DNA of 5,648 nucleotides from Pseudonocardia sp. (GCA_030453005.1 JAKDLE010000220.1:1-5648), one strand, 5' to 3'. Counted from the first letter of the stretch, positions 1-5,648 are shown. The notes: generated from the sequence alone by a model not told the origin. Program-made: numbers and translations.

Positions 1-118
1 CGACCCGCCCCCCTTCTGACACCGGTCCAGAAGCGCGCCCGCGGCCACCGGCCCGGCCGGACTCCATCAGACGGTTCCGAAGGATCTTCACGCTCGACCG
101 TGGCGAACACCGCGGCCG

Positions 119-289
119 GTGCCACCCCGTCCAGCGGGCGACACGCCCGTGGCCTGCGACATCTGGCCGCTCGGGCCGGGGGCGGTGTACTTGCGCTGGG
201 ATCTTGCGGCCCACCCCCAAGGTCGCCGCCAGCTCGTGCTGCGACCGGCCCGCGTACCAGCGGATCAGAATCTCCACGATGGCGGTCAC
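119..289 (-). pseudogene. IS21-family transposase (istA) N-terminal remnant, frameshifted
   Basis: On the minus strand a GTG at 289-287 follows a good ribosome binding site (GAGGAGG, complement of 298-304) at about 7 bases. It opens a frame reading VTAIVEILIRWYAGRSQ, then HELAATLGVGRK. This matches the N-terminal helix-turn-helix of actinobacterial IS21-type IstA transposases, whose usual wording as I recall it is EILVHWYAGRSQ...LGVDRKTVRKYTAP. After GVGRK (near 203) the frame is lost, and RKYTAP resumes in another frame at about 178-195, so a one-base insertion is likely. The frame then soon becomes unrecognisable. Nothing like the DDE catalytic core of IstA or the IstB ATPase is visible before the window edge. 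The intact protein would be about 400-500 residues, so only the DNA-binding tip remains. Recognition is from family memory, not from a search. Confidence 0.62.
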
Positions 290-340
290 TTGGGTGTCCT
301 CCTCACCACAGTGGCTCCACCTCGCTGCTCGGCAACGACA
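119..340 (-). mobile_element. Remnant of an IS21-family insertion sequence, one end
   Basis: This interval joins the istA 5' remnant (119-289) to its leader. On the minus strand the leader begins TGTCGTTGCC (complement of 331-340), which could be the element's left terminal inverted repeat because IS21 elements commonly begin with TGT. The partner repeat and the target duplication are not in the window, so the outer border at 340 is a guess. The stretch 1-118 to its left shows no gene I can recognise. Confidence 0.35.
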
Positions 341-485
341 TGGAGGCTTGCGTCTACCGAGGACCAGACCGGCACCGACACGCACGTCGTCCCCCCAGCC
401 CAAGGGAGTTCCGTGATCGTCAACCCCTCGCGCTGGGGGAGTTTCTTGGTCGCTGACAGCCCGACCGAGCTGACACTCTGGACGC

Positions 486-764
486 ATGTCGGAGACCGAC
501 GCTGAAGGACCGGGTGCGAGCTCCGTTGTCGACGCTCAGGGCCGGCTGACCATCCCAGCGCAGATCCGGTGGGAGGCGAGGATCGATGCCGGCACACCGT
601 TGGTCGTGTACGTCGAGGACGGACGAGTCGTGATCGAGACCCGGGAGCAGCTCTCGCGGCGCGCCCGTCAGGAGGTTGGCGAGTCGTGGTCGGGCGAGAC
701 ATCGGTGGTCGAGGAACTGCTCGCCGACCGGCGCACCGCTGCCGCGTGCGAGGAGCAGCGGTGA
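486..764 (+). CDS. AbrB/MazE-fold antitoxin, VapB type
   Basis: This 92-residue protein is a swapped-hairpin DNA-binding antitoxin. Residues about 13-50 carry the fold's signature: VVDAQGRLTIPAQIR, a DAGTPLVVYVEDGRVVIE strand region, then TREQL. The C-terminal part (LSRRARQEVGESWSG followed by SVVEELLADRR) matches the toxin-wrapping tail usual in actinobacterial antitoxins of this type, so the protein looks full length. Such proteins neutralise a PIN-domain ribonuclease and repress their own operon. The ATG at 486 is chosen because the AbrB motif begins shortly after it. No strong ribosome binding site is visible upstream. The stop codon overlaps the GTG of the toxin gene by 4 bp, the usual arrangement for a translationally coupled pair. 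The toxin gene is broken, so this antitoxin is now effectively an orphan. It is the only apparently intact gene in the left 2.1 kb. Confidence 0.88.
   Translation: MSETDAEGPGASSVVDAQGRLTIPAQIRWEARIDAGTPLVVYVEDGRVVIETREQLSRRARQEVGESWSGETSVVEELLADRRTAAACEEQR
751..755 (+). promoter_or_regulatory. Ribosome binding site for the toxin gene, inside the antitoxin end
   Basis: AGGAG at 751-755 lies 5 bases before the GTG at 761. The stop TGA of the antitoxin (762-764) shares bases with that GTG. This fixes the toxin start and shows that the pair was translated as a coupled unit. Confidence 0.6.
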
Positions 765-1187
765 CCGCGGATCCGGCGCCCGCGGATCCCGCGCCCGCGG
801 ATCCCGCGCTGCCCGATCGGGTCGTGCTCGACGTGTCCGCGGCGCTGGTCCGGCTGCGCGACAGGCCCGTGCGACGGTGGTCGACCCATTGCTCGCCGCC
901 GGTGGTGTGCCCGACGAACTGGTCGGAGACCTGGCAGACACCAGCACGGCGTCGCCGGCGACCGGGCCCTCCGCAGGCTGCGCGTACTCGGGGTTCGCGT
1001 CGGGCCGCTCACCATCGCCGACGCCGTGGCCGCCTACGGGAGCCGACCGCCCGCCGGGCAGTCGTTGGGCGACCGCTGCTGCGTGTGTCGGCGCTGTCTG
1101 TCGGGGCTCTACGGCGACGCCGCGGCCGGAAGGCCCGCTCGACCGGGTCAACCGGCCGTGCGTCCGGGGCCCACGACGGTGCCGTAG
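761..1187 (+). pseudogene. PIN-domain toxin (VapC type), frameshifted and truncated
   Basis: The pieces of a PIN-domain ribonuclease appear in order but in three frames. From the GTG at 761 comes a 20-residue extension and then VVLDVSAALVRLRD (821 onward), with the first catalytic Asp at 830-832. The frame then shifts to give ATVVDPLLAAGGV (about 875-915). It shifts back to NWSETWQ (917-937), with the second acidic residue, Glu, at 926-928. It shifts again to DRALRRLRVLGVRVGPLTIADAVAA (from 960) and SLGDRCC, with the third Asp at 1071-1073. After that the expected C-terminal LTADR-type segment with the last acidic residue is missing, and the frame ends at TAG 1185-1187. Intact VapC proteins are about 130 residues. 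At least three frame changes plus loss of the C-terminus make an active toxin very unlikely. The piece after about 1080 may also be scrambled. Confidence 0.8.
767..811 (+). repeat. Three tandem copies of a 15-bp unit at the toxin 5' end
   Basis: The units at 767-781, 782-796 and 797-811 share the core GCGGATCCCGCGCCC with one or two mismatches. Each encodes ADPAP or ADPAL, and each contains a GGATCC site, so three such sites lie 15 bp apart. PIN toxins normally begin within a few residues of the VVLD motif. The repeat therefore makes up most of an unusual 20-residue N-terminal extension and probably arose by slippage. Confidence 0.85.
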
Positions 1188-1578
1188 TCGAGCGTGCCGT
1201 GGGAGTAGGTGGGCAGCAGCGGCCACTGGCGCTTCCAGGAGCTGCATTCGGAGGACGGGCTCACCTGGCGCCACCGCGGGTCGCGCGTCGAGTACGAGGC
1301 CATCGTCTTCTCCTTGACCATCGAGTCGTACTGGTCGAGCGTGTCCTCGAGGGTGTTGGAGTTCAGCACGACCTCGCGCCCGTAGAGCCGCGCCTGCTGC
1401 GTGATGCCCGGGATCCTCGACAGCTCCGGCTGCCAGTTGTCCGGTGCCATGCCGTTCTCCGACTGCACCCACACGCCGTCCGGGGTGTTGATGCACAGCG
1501 AGTGGTTGCCGTCGGTGTGCCCCGGCGGTGCACCAGCAGCTTCGCATTCGGGAACATCGGTGGGTGCGGCCCCGGCCT
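1160..1578 (-). pseudogene. Metallo-beta-lactamase-fold hydrolase, C-terminal remnant
   Basis: The minus strand reads PPMFPNAKLLVH (to about 1531), then after a one-base deletion PGHTDGNHSLCINTPDGVWV in another frame (from about 1523), continuing to SWKRQWPLLPTYSHG near 1180. The PGHTDGNHSL motif is the HTPGHTxGxxSL signature of MBL-fold enzymes, and its His is a zinc ligand. The rest resembles the C-terminal half of an MBL-fold hydrolase of unknown substrate. The N-terminal half with the HxHxDH zinc motif is absent, because the sequence is fused upstream to an SDR remnant. The open frame runs past the likely natural C-terminus to a stop at 1148 and meets the tail of the toxin remnant. With half the protein gone and a frameshift through the start of the metal motif, no active product is expected. 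The assignment rests mainly on this one motif. Confidence 0.6.
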
Positions 1579-1604
1579 GCCCTCGACCGACTCCGCACTG
1601 CCCA

Positions 1605-1934
1605 TGATGCGCTCCGTCGCCGACTCGGGCTCCTCGTCGAACGGCCCGACCCACATCACACCGGCGTTGTTGACGAGCACGTCGACCGGCCCCCACCGGT
1701 GCTCGACGGAGTCGAGGAACGCCCGGAACGACTCCGTGCCCGTGACGTCGAGCGGCCATCCCTGGACGTCGCCGCGCAGCTCCGTCGCGGTGACGGTCGC
1801 CGTCGCGGTGTCGCGGTCGCCGATGGCCACGCGGGCGCCAGCGGCGGTGAGCTTCCCGACGATCTCTCGGCCGATGCCCTGTGCGCCTCGGTCACCGTCA
1901 CGACCACGCCGGCGACGGATCCTCGTCTCCACAT
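1605..1934 (-). pseudogene. Short-chain dehydrogenase/reductase, N-terminal remnant
   Basis: From an ATG at 1934-1932 the minus strand reads MWRRGSVAGVVVTVT. A one-base loss near 1888 then moves the frame to GAQGIGREIVGKLTAAGARV (from 1887). Together these rebuild the TGxxxGIG dinucleotide-binding loop of classical SDR enzymes. DRD at the end of the second strand (about 1818-1810), LDV, and NNAG at 1671-1660 follow at the expected spacing. The match continues through VMWVGPFDEEPESATER (to about 1609) and then stops abruptly. The active-site Ser and YxxxK, which should lie 40-60 residues further on, are absent because the frame runs into an MBL-fold remnant. The piece is about 110 of a normal 250-280 residues. 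The enzyme would have been an NAD(P)-dependent oxidoreductase of unknown substrate. Confidence 0.8.
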
Positions 1935-2111
1935 GTACTCGTTCACCGCCCGATCCGGCCGGCCAAACGCGCACGCGCGGCCGTGGCCGAATGCGGCGTC
2001 GCAGCCCATGGGTGGTTCTCGCAGGTGTCGGGGGCGCTGCGCGAGCGGTGCTGATGCTGCGAGGCCGGGCTCGTGCTGCGAGCTGACGGGCGGGACCAGC
2101 CGAGGCTGCGG
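1935..2111. other. Spacer between the SDR remnant and the P450 gene
   Basis: I see no convincing gene here. On the plus strand a short frame around 1960-2053 (PAKRARAAVAECGVAAHGWF...) has the look of a helix-turn-helix fragment, but I cannot assign it. TGCTGCGAG occurs twice as a direct repeat (2055-2063 and 2074-2082). No hairpin with a T tract is visible after the P450 stop at 2112. Confidence 0.4.
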
Positions 2112-3380
2112 TTATCGGTCGGCGGCGACGCCCGCCGGGGTCACGCTGTGGATGCGGAACCCGTCGCGGGGAATCGGGGGCGCCGTCGACAGGCTCAACC
2201 CCACGGTGAAGTCCTGCACACCGACGCGGTAGCGCATGGCGCCGGTGAGCAGGCGCACCGCCTGGGCCATCAGCGCGACCGTGGCCTGTTCACCGGGACA
2301 GCGGTGGGTGTCCCGGTGCTCCCCGGCACCCTGGGGAATCAGGGTGTAGGGGTCCGGGGTCAGCCCGCGGAAGCGTTCGGGCTTGAACGCCTCGGGGTCG
2401 GTCCACAGCCGCGCGTCATGGTTGGTTCCGTACAGGTCCAGCAGCACCCACTCGTCGTGGGCGAAGTCGTGGCCGTTCCAGGTGAAGGGCTGGTTCACCT
2501 TGCCACCGATCAGCGGGAAGAACGGGTAGAGGCGACGGACCTCGTGCACGAACCCCTCCAGGTCGTCCTCGCGGCCCTCTGCGAACTCGTCGCGCCACTG
2601 CGGATGGCGCAGCAGGGCGAGCGCCGCGAAGTCGATGAACCGGGCGACGGCCACGATGGGCCGGAGCACGTTGAGGAGCTCGACCCCGGCGGTGGTCACG
2701 TCGAGCAGCCGCCCGTCGGGCTCGCGGTGGGTCGCGATCGTGGCCAGCGCGCTGCCCTCGGGCGGGTGCAGGTCGCCGGTCCGGGCCCGGTCGACGATGC
2801 CCCTGATCCACTGCTCGCAGCGGTTGCGCAGGATGCGGGCCCACCAGTTGACCGGGCCGAAGCTGCCGGCCCCGGTCACCATCGCCGAGAGCTCCCGGGT
2901 GCGCCGCGGCACCTCCCGCTCGGACAGCGGCACGCCTGCCCAGGCCGCCGCGGTCCGGGTGAGCACCTGCTCGATCTCGTCGTGCAGCACGACCTCGGGC
3001 CGACCCTGCCACCGTCCGATCGCCGAGCGCCACTCCCGGTCGAAGACGTCGTGCAGCGACAGGTCGTCGCTCGTGAGGACGCCCAGGAACATGTCCTTGC
3101 GGTTGCGGTGGGCGTCGCCGTCGAGCATCTGCACGCTGCCCTCGTCCTGCAGCAGATGCACCACGCTGGTCGGCATGGCCCCGCGGCGGCGGGTGAAACG
3201 GCGGTCGTCGCTGTAGAAGACGCGGGCCGCGTCCGCCCCGCGTATGCACACCGCCGGTTTCGTCAGCAGGCGGGTGCGGAAGGCATCGGTGCCGAGCCGG
3301 TCGCAGCGGCGTGAGATGAACGTGTAACCGTCGCGCGCGAACACCATCGTCGCATCGGGCGTGGTCAGTGTGGGGATCAC
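2112..3380 (-). CDS. CYP152-family cytochrome P450, probable fatty acid peroxygenase
   Basis: This 422-residue protein is collinear, from memory, with Bacillus P450-BSbeta (CYP152A1). CYP152 enzymes use H2O2 to hydroxylate or decarboxylate fatty acids, and the substrate carboxylate supplies the acid-base group. Landmarks are GSVQMLDGDAHRNRK (81-95), AAWAGVPL (145-152), NVLRPIVAVARF (237-248), EVRR with Glu280/Arg283 (the ExxR pair), LLDLYGTNHDARLW (313-326), and IPQGAGEHRDTHRCPGE with the haem Cys at 361. Arg240-Pro241 in the I helix is the CYP152 hallmark that binds the carboxylate and replaces the usual acid-Thr pair. Position 84 is Gln, as in P450-BSbeta, where OleT decarboxylase has His, so hydroxylation is the more likely main reaction. 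Thr358 replaces a Gly usual just before HRCPGE. The start is GTG with a good ribosome binding site. No redox-partner gene lies nearby, as expected for a peroxygenase. The protein should be cytosolic, as no signal or membrane anchor is seen. Confidence 0.93.
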   Translation of the reverse strand: MIPTLTTPDATMVFARDGYTFISRRCDRLGTDAFRTRLLTKPAVCIRGADAARVFYSDDRRFTRRRGAMPTSVVHLLQDEGSVQMLDGDAHRNRKDMFLGVLTSDDLSLHDVFDREWRSAIGRWQGRPEVVLHDEIEQVLTRTAAAWAGVPLSEREVPRRTRELSAMVTGAGSFGPVNWWARILRNRCEQWIRGIVDRARTGDLHPPEGSALATIATHREPDGRLLDVTTAGVELLNVLRPIVAVARFIDFAALALLRHPQWRDEFAEGREDDLEGFVHEVRRLYPFFPLIGGKVNQPFTWNGHDFAHDEWVLLDLYGTNHDARLWTDPEAFKPERFRGLTPDPYTLIPQGAGEHRDTHRCPGEQATVALMAQAVRLLTGAMRYRVGVQDFTVGLSLSTAPPIPRDGFRIHSVTPAGVAADR

Positions 3381-3386
3381 GGGTGG

Positions 3387-3392
3387 CCTCCC
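3387..3392 (-). promoter_or_regulatory. Ribosome binding site of the P450 gene
   Basis: GGGAGG on the minus strand lies 6 bases before the GTG at 3380-3378. It supports that GTG over the internal ATG at codon 12. Confidence 0.65.
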
Positions 3393-3458
3393 GGCGGCCG
3401 GAAACGGGCTCGGGCCGCGGTGTGTGCGGCTGCTACCGCTGAGGTCTACCCGGTCCTT

Positions 3459-3473
3459 CGCGGCCGAACCGCG
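3459..3473. other. Small GC hairpin in the MFS-P450 gap
   Basis: CGCGG (3459-3463) and CCGCG (3469-3473) can pair around a 5-base loop. A second possible stem, GCGGCC/GGCCGC, lies at 3394-3399 and 3413-3418. No T tract follows either one, so an intrinsic terminator is not supported. In DNA this GC-rich, such stems arise easily by chance. The 105-bp gap (3381-3485) is long enough for a separate P450 promoter, but I cannot point to -35/-10 boxes. Confidence 0.25.
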
Positions 3474-3485
3474 GCCCGTGGTCCG

Positions 3486-4916
3486 TCAGGCCGCCGTCGC
3501 GGCCTGCGGGCGACGGCGCCGGAGCCGAAGGTCGAGGAGGCCGACGACCAGTGCGCAGGCGACGAAGACCATGACGACGATCAGGCTGGTGCTGATCGCT
3601 GCGCCGTAGTCGCCCCCGCCTGCCCGGAGCCGACCGAAGAAGATGGCCGCGACCACGGAGATGCCGACCGCGGTGCCGATCCGCTGCCCGGTCTGCATCA
3701 CCCCGGCGGCGGTGCCGCCCTTGGCAGGCGGGATCTCGTTCAGCGTCAGGGTCTGGTTGGGCGCGATGACCAGCCCGCTGCCGACCCCGGCGACCAGCAG
3801 TGGCAGCGCGGTGAACCAGCCGACATGGGCGGGGTCGAAGCGCAGGACGACCTCGGTGGCGATGAGCCCGACGAGCACCACGCCCAACCCGCCGACGGCC
3901 AGCGCCCGCCCGTGCCGCTCGACCAGACGCCCGCCCACGACCGAGGCGACGCCGGAACCGACGGCGAACGGGGTCAGCGCCAGCCCGGCGGCGAGCGGCG
4001 AGTAGTCGTGGCCCTGCTGGTAGTACAGCGTGAGGACGAAGAAGATCGAGGTGAACCCGGCGAAGTAGAGCAGGATGAGCAACGAGCCCAGGGAGTAGCT
4101 GCGGATCCGCAGCATGCCGAAGTCCACCAGTGGCTGCCCGTGGGCACGCAGGCACCGCCGCTCCCAGACCACGAAGCCCCCGAGCAGCACCACGCACACC
4201 CCCAACAGCCACCAGGGCGCCGACGACGGCCCCTGCTCGGCGAGCACGAGCGGCAGCATCAGGGCCACCACAGCCCCGCCGAGCAGCGCGCTGCCGACCA
4301 CGTCGAGCGGCTGGCGGGCCGTGGAGGGCGCGTCTCGGGGCAGCAGCCGCAGAGCCAGTGCCAGCGCGGCCAGCCCGATCGGGACGTTGACCCAGAAGAC
4401 GTATCGCCAGCTTCCGATCGGTCCGCCTGCCTCTAGCAGCAGCCCGCCGAGGAGCGGTCCGATGGCGGTGGCGATGCTGACGACGGCGCCGAACATACCG
4501 AACGCCCGACCCCGCTCAGGTCCCCGGAAGAGCTGCTGGATGAACCCGGTGATCTGCGGGCTGAGCATGCCGGCGGTCGCGCCCTGGAACAGACGGATGA
4601 TCACCAGGCTGATCGCGTTCGGCGCGAACCCGGCGACGAGGCTGGTGAGCGTGAACAGCCCCAGCGAGAGGATGAACATCTTCTTGCGGCCGTGGTCGTC
4701 GCCGAGCCGGCCGGACGCGACCAACACGAGTCCGAACGTGAGCGCATACCCGGAGATCACCCAGGACAGCTCGGCAGACGAGGCGTCCAGCTCCCGCTGC
4801 AGCGATGGCAGGGCGACGTTGACGATGCTGACGTCGAGCAACGCCATGAACCCCGCGACCAGGCACACGGCCAGCGCGCGCCACCGCCCGGGGTCGACCG
4901 GCTGAGATCCGCCCAC
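3486..4916 (-). CDS. MFS drug exporter, DHA2 (EmrB/QacA) family, 14 TM
   Basis: This 476-residue membrane protein is a probable proton-driven exporter of drugs or other amphipathic compounds. Hydrophobic segments fall at roughly 13-36, 52-68, 80-97, 103-123, 138-160, 169-190, 206-224, 234-250, 273-297, 306-325, 338-356, 366-385, 407-427 and 440-462, which makes 14 and is typical of DHA2. Motif D1 is LLDVSIVNVALP (26-37) with the membrane Asp28. Motif A, GRLGDDHGRKK (69-79), sits in the loop between segments 2 and 3. Motif C, GPLLGGLL (153-160), is the antiporter signature in segment 5. The tail is basic (LRLRRRRP) and cytoplasmic. The start is GTG at 4916-4914, only 9 bp after the stop of the UvrA-like gene. 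No clear ribosome binding site precedes it, so translation may be coupled to the upstream gene. The substrate cannot be read from the sequence. The gene looks intact. Confidence 0.92.
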   Translation of the reverse strand: MGGSQPVDPGRWRALAVCLVAGFMALLDVSIVNVALPSLQRELDASSAELSWVISGYALTFGLVLVASGRLGDDHGRKKMFILSLGLFTLTSLVAGFAPNAISLVIIRLFQGATAGMLSPQITGFIQQLFRGPERGRAFGMFGAVVSIATAIGPLLGGLLLEAGGPIGSWRYVFWVNVPIGLAALALALRLLPRDAPSTARQPLDVVGSALLGGAVVALMLPLVLAEQGPSSAPWWLLGVCVVLLGGFVVWERRCLRAHGQPLVDFGMLRIRSYSLGSLLILLYFAGFTSIFFVLTLYYQQGHDYSPLAAGLALTPFAVGSGVASVVGGRLVERHGRALAVGGLGVVLVGLIATEVVLRFDPAHVGWFTALPLLVAGVGSGLVIAPNQTLTLNEIPPAKGGTAAGVMQTGQRIGTAVGISVVAAIFFGRLRAGGGDYGAAISTSLIVVMVFVACALVVGLLDLRLRRRRPQAATAA

Positions 4917-4925
4917 GGGAGGGTG

Positions 4926-5648
4926 TTACCCCGGGGACGCGCCGGGAACCCCGGCCGCTGAGTTGCTCACGTAGGCCGCGAGGTGCTCGCCGGTGAGGGT
5001 GGAGCCTGCGGCGACGAGATCGGCGGGCGTGCCCTCGAAGACGATCCGGCCGCCGTCGTGGCCTGCGCCGGGTCCGAGGTCGATGATCCAGTCGGCGTGT
5101 GTCATGACCGCCTGGTGGTGCTCGATGACGATCACCGACTTGCCGGAGTCGACGAGCCGGTCGAGCAGGGCGAGCAGTTGTTCGACGTCGGCGAGGTGCA
5201 GGCCGGAGGTCGGCTCGTCGAGGACCAGGATGCCGCCCTTCTCGCCCATGTGCGTGGCCAGCTTGAGCCGCTGCCGCTCGCCGCCGGACAGTGTGGTGAG
5301 CGGCTGGCCGATCGTGAGGTAGCCGAGCCCGACGTCGACGAGCCGCAGCAGGATCTTGTGCGCCGCCGGCGTCTTCGCCTCGCCTGCACCGAAGAACCGC
5401 TCGGTCTCGGCCACCGACATCGCGAGCACCTCACTGATGTCGCGGCCCCCGAAGCGGTACTCCAGCACCGCCGCGTCGAACCGCTTCCCCTCGCACAGCT
5501 CACAGGTGGTGGCGACACCGGCCATCATCGCCAGGTCGGTGTAGATCACGCCTGCGCCGTTGCAGGACGGGCAGGCGCCCTCGGAGTTGGCGCTGAACAG
5601 CGCAGGCTTCACTCCGTTGGCCTTGGCGAACGCCTTGCGGATCGGGTC
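4926..5648 (-). CDS. UvrA-like ABC ATPase (DrrC/UvrA2 type), C-terminal part
   Basis: The window holds the last 240 codons, and the gene continues beyond the right edge. Visible residues run from DPIRKAFAKANGVKPALFS. A four-Cys zinc module follows: CPSC (26-29) and CELC (49-52), spaced as in the second UvrA zinc finger. Then come LTTLSGGERQRLKLA with the ABC signature (about 118-131), Walker B ILVLDEPTSGLH (140-151), and the switch His in VIEHH (174-178). The end reads GPGAGHDGGRIVFEGTP, as in the UvrA C-terminus. UvrA binds damaged DNA as an ATPase dimer. Shorter paralogues such as Streptomyces DrrC give resistance to DNA-binding drugs. The wording LATHMGEKGG and VLAMSVAETERFF resembles these paralogues more than housekeeping UvrA, but the decisive N-terminal half (the UvrB-binding region) is not visible. 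The close downstream exporter supports a resistance role. This frame shows no damage. Confidence 0.88.
   Translation of the reverse strand, partial: DPIRKAFAKANGVKPALFSANSEGACPSCNGAGVIYTDLAMMAGVATTCELCEGKRFDAAVLEYRFGGRDISEVLAMSVAETERFFGAGEAKTPAAHKILLRLVDVGLGYLTIGQPLTTLSGGERQRLKLATHMGEKGGILVLDEPTSGLHLADVEQLLALLDRLVDSGKSVIVIEHHQAVMTHADWIIDLGPGAGHDGGRIVFEGTPADLVAAGSTLTGEHLAAYVSNSAAGVPGASPG

Noticed and set aside
424..439. CCCC/GGGG stem upstream of the antitoxin, considered as an operator.
   Set aside because: Four base pairs of G and C in DNA this rich are expected by chance. VapB operators cannot be predicted from such a short stem.
420..1598. A 392-codon open frame on the minus strand across the toxin-antitoxin region.
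   Set aside because: It is Arg-, Pro- and Ala-rich and crosses genes with motifs on both strands. No domain is recognisable.
1160..1934. SDR-MBL sequence considered as a genuine bifunctional fusion enzyme.
   Set aside because: Both active sites are missing and there is a frameshift in each half, so it is debris rather than a working fusion.
569..2086. A 505-codon plus-strand frame that contains the toxin start.
   Set aside because: Only 761 to about 940 has PIN motifs. The rest is antisense to the MBL and SDR remnants and is not a real long protein.
2073..3314. A 413-codon open frame on the plus strand across the P450 gene.
   Set aside because: It is antisense to a protein with clear CYP152 motifs, has no recognisable domain, and is the usual product of very high GC content.
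3420..4436. A 338-codon open frame on the plus strand across the exporter gene.
   Set aside because: It lies opposite an intact 14-TM MFS gene. The product is rich in Gln, Asp, Pro and Arg without any motif, so it is a GC shadow.

Overview
The window reads as chromosomal DNA of a high-GC actinobacterium. Almost all synonymous positions are G or C, several genes start with GTG, and the families present are typical of Pseudonocardia- or Streptomyces-like genomes. The genus is an inference. The window has two contrasting halves.

Left half (1 to about 2110) is a patch of gene debris. At about 119-340 on the minus strand lies the 5' end of an IS21-family istA transposase gene, with a recognisable helix-turn-helix and a frameshift. 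At 486-764 (plus) is an intact AbrB/MazE-fold antitoxin of the VapB type. It overlaps by 4 bp (GTGA) a PIN-domain VapC toxin gene that is broken: its motifs are spread over three reading frames and its C-terminal end is lost. A 15-bp repeat in three copies sits at the start of that toxin gene. Converging on it from the minus strand is a chimeric remnant. The N-terminal part of a short-chain dehydrogenase/reductase (SDR; 1934 to about 1610) runs directly into the C-terminal part of a metallo-beta-lactamase-fold (MBL) hydrolase (about 1575 to 1160). Each part carries a frameshift.

Right half (2112-5648) holds three intact genes on the minus strand, transcribed from right to left. They are the C-terminal part of a UvrA-like ABC ATPase (cut by the window edge), a 14-TM DHA2-family MFS exporter starting 9 bp after it, and a CYP152-type P450 (fatty acid peroxygenase) starting 105 bp after the exporter. 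The first two form a probable operon that looks like a resistance or export module: UvrA-like proteins of the DrrC type protect DNA from bound drugs, and DHA2 exporters pump drugs. The P450 belongs to the group that uses hydrogen peroxide instead of a redox partner, which fits the lack of any ferredoxin or reductase gene nearby. A shared job for all three genes is a hypothesis.

I see no RNA gene, CRISPR array or clear terminator. The strongest candidates for a second look are the UvrA-like/MFS/CYP152 set, the orphan antitoxin with its shattered toxin, and the SDR-MBL deletion junction.
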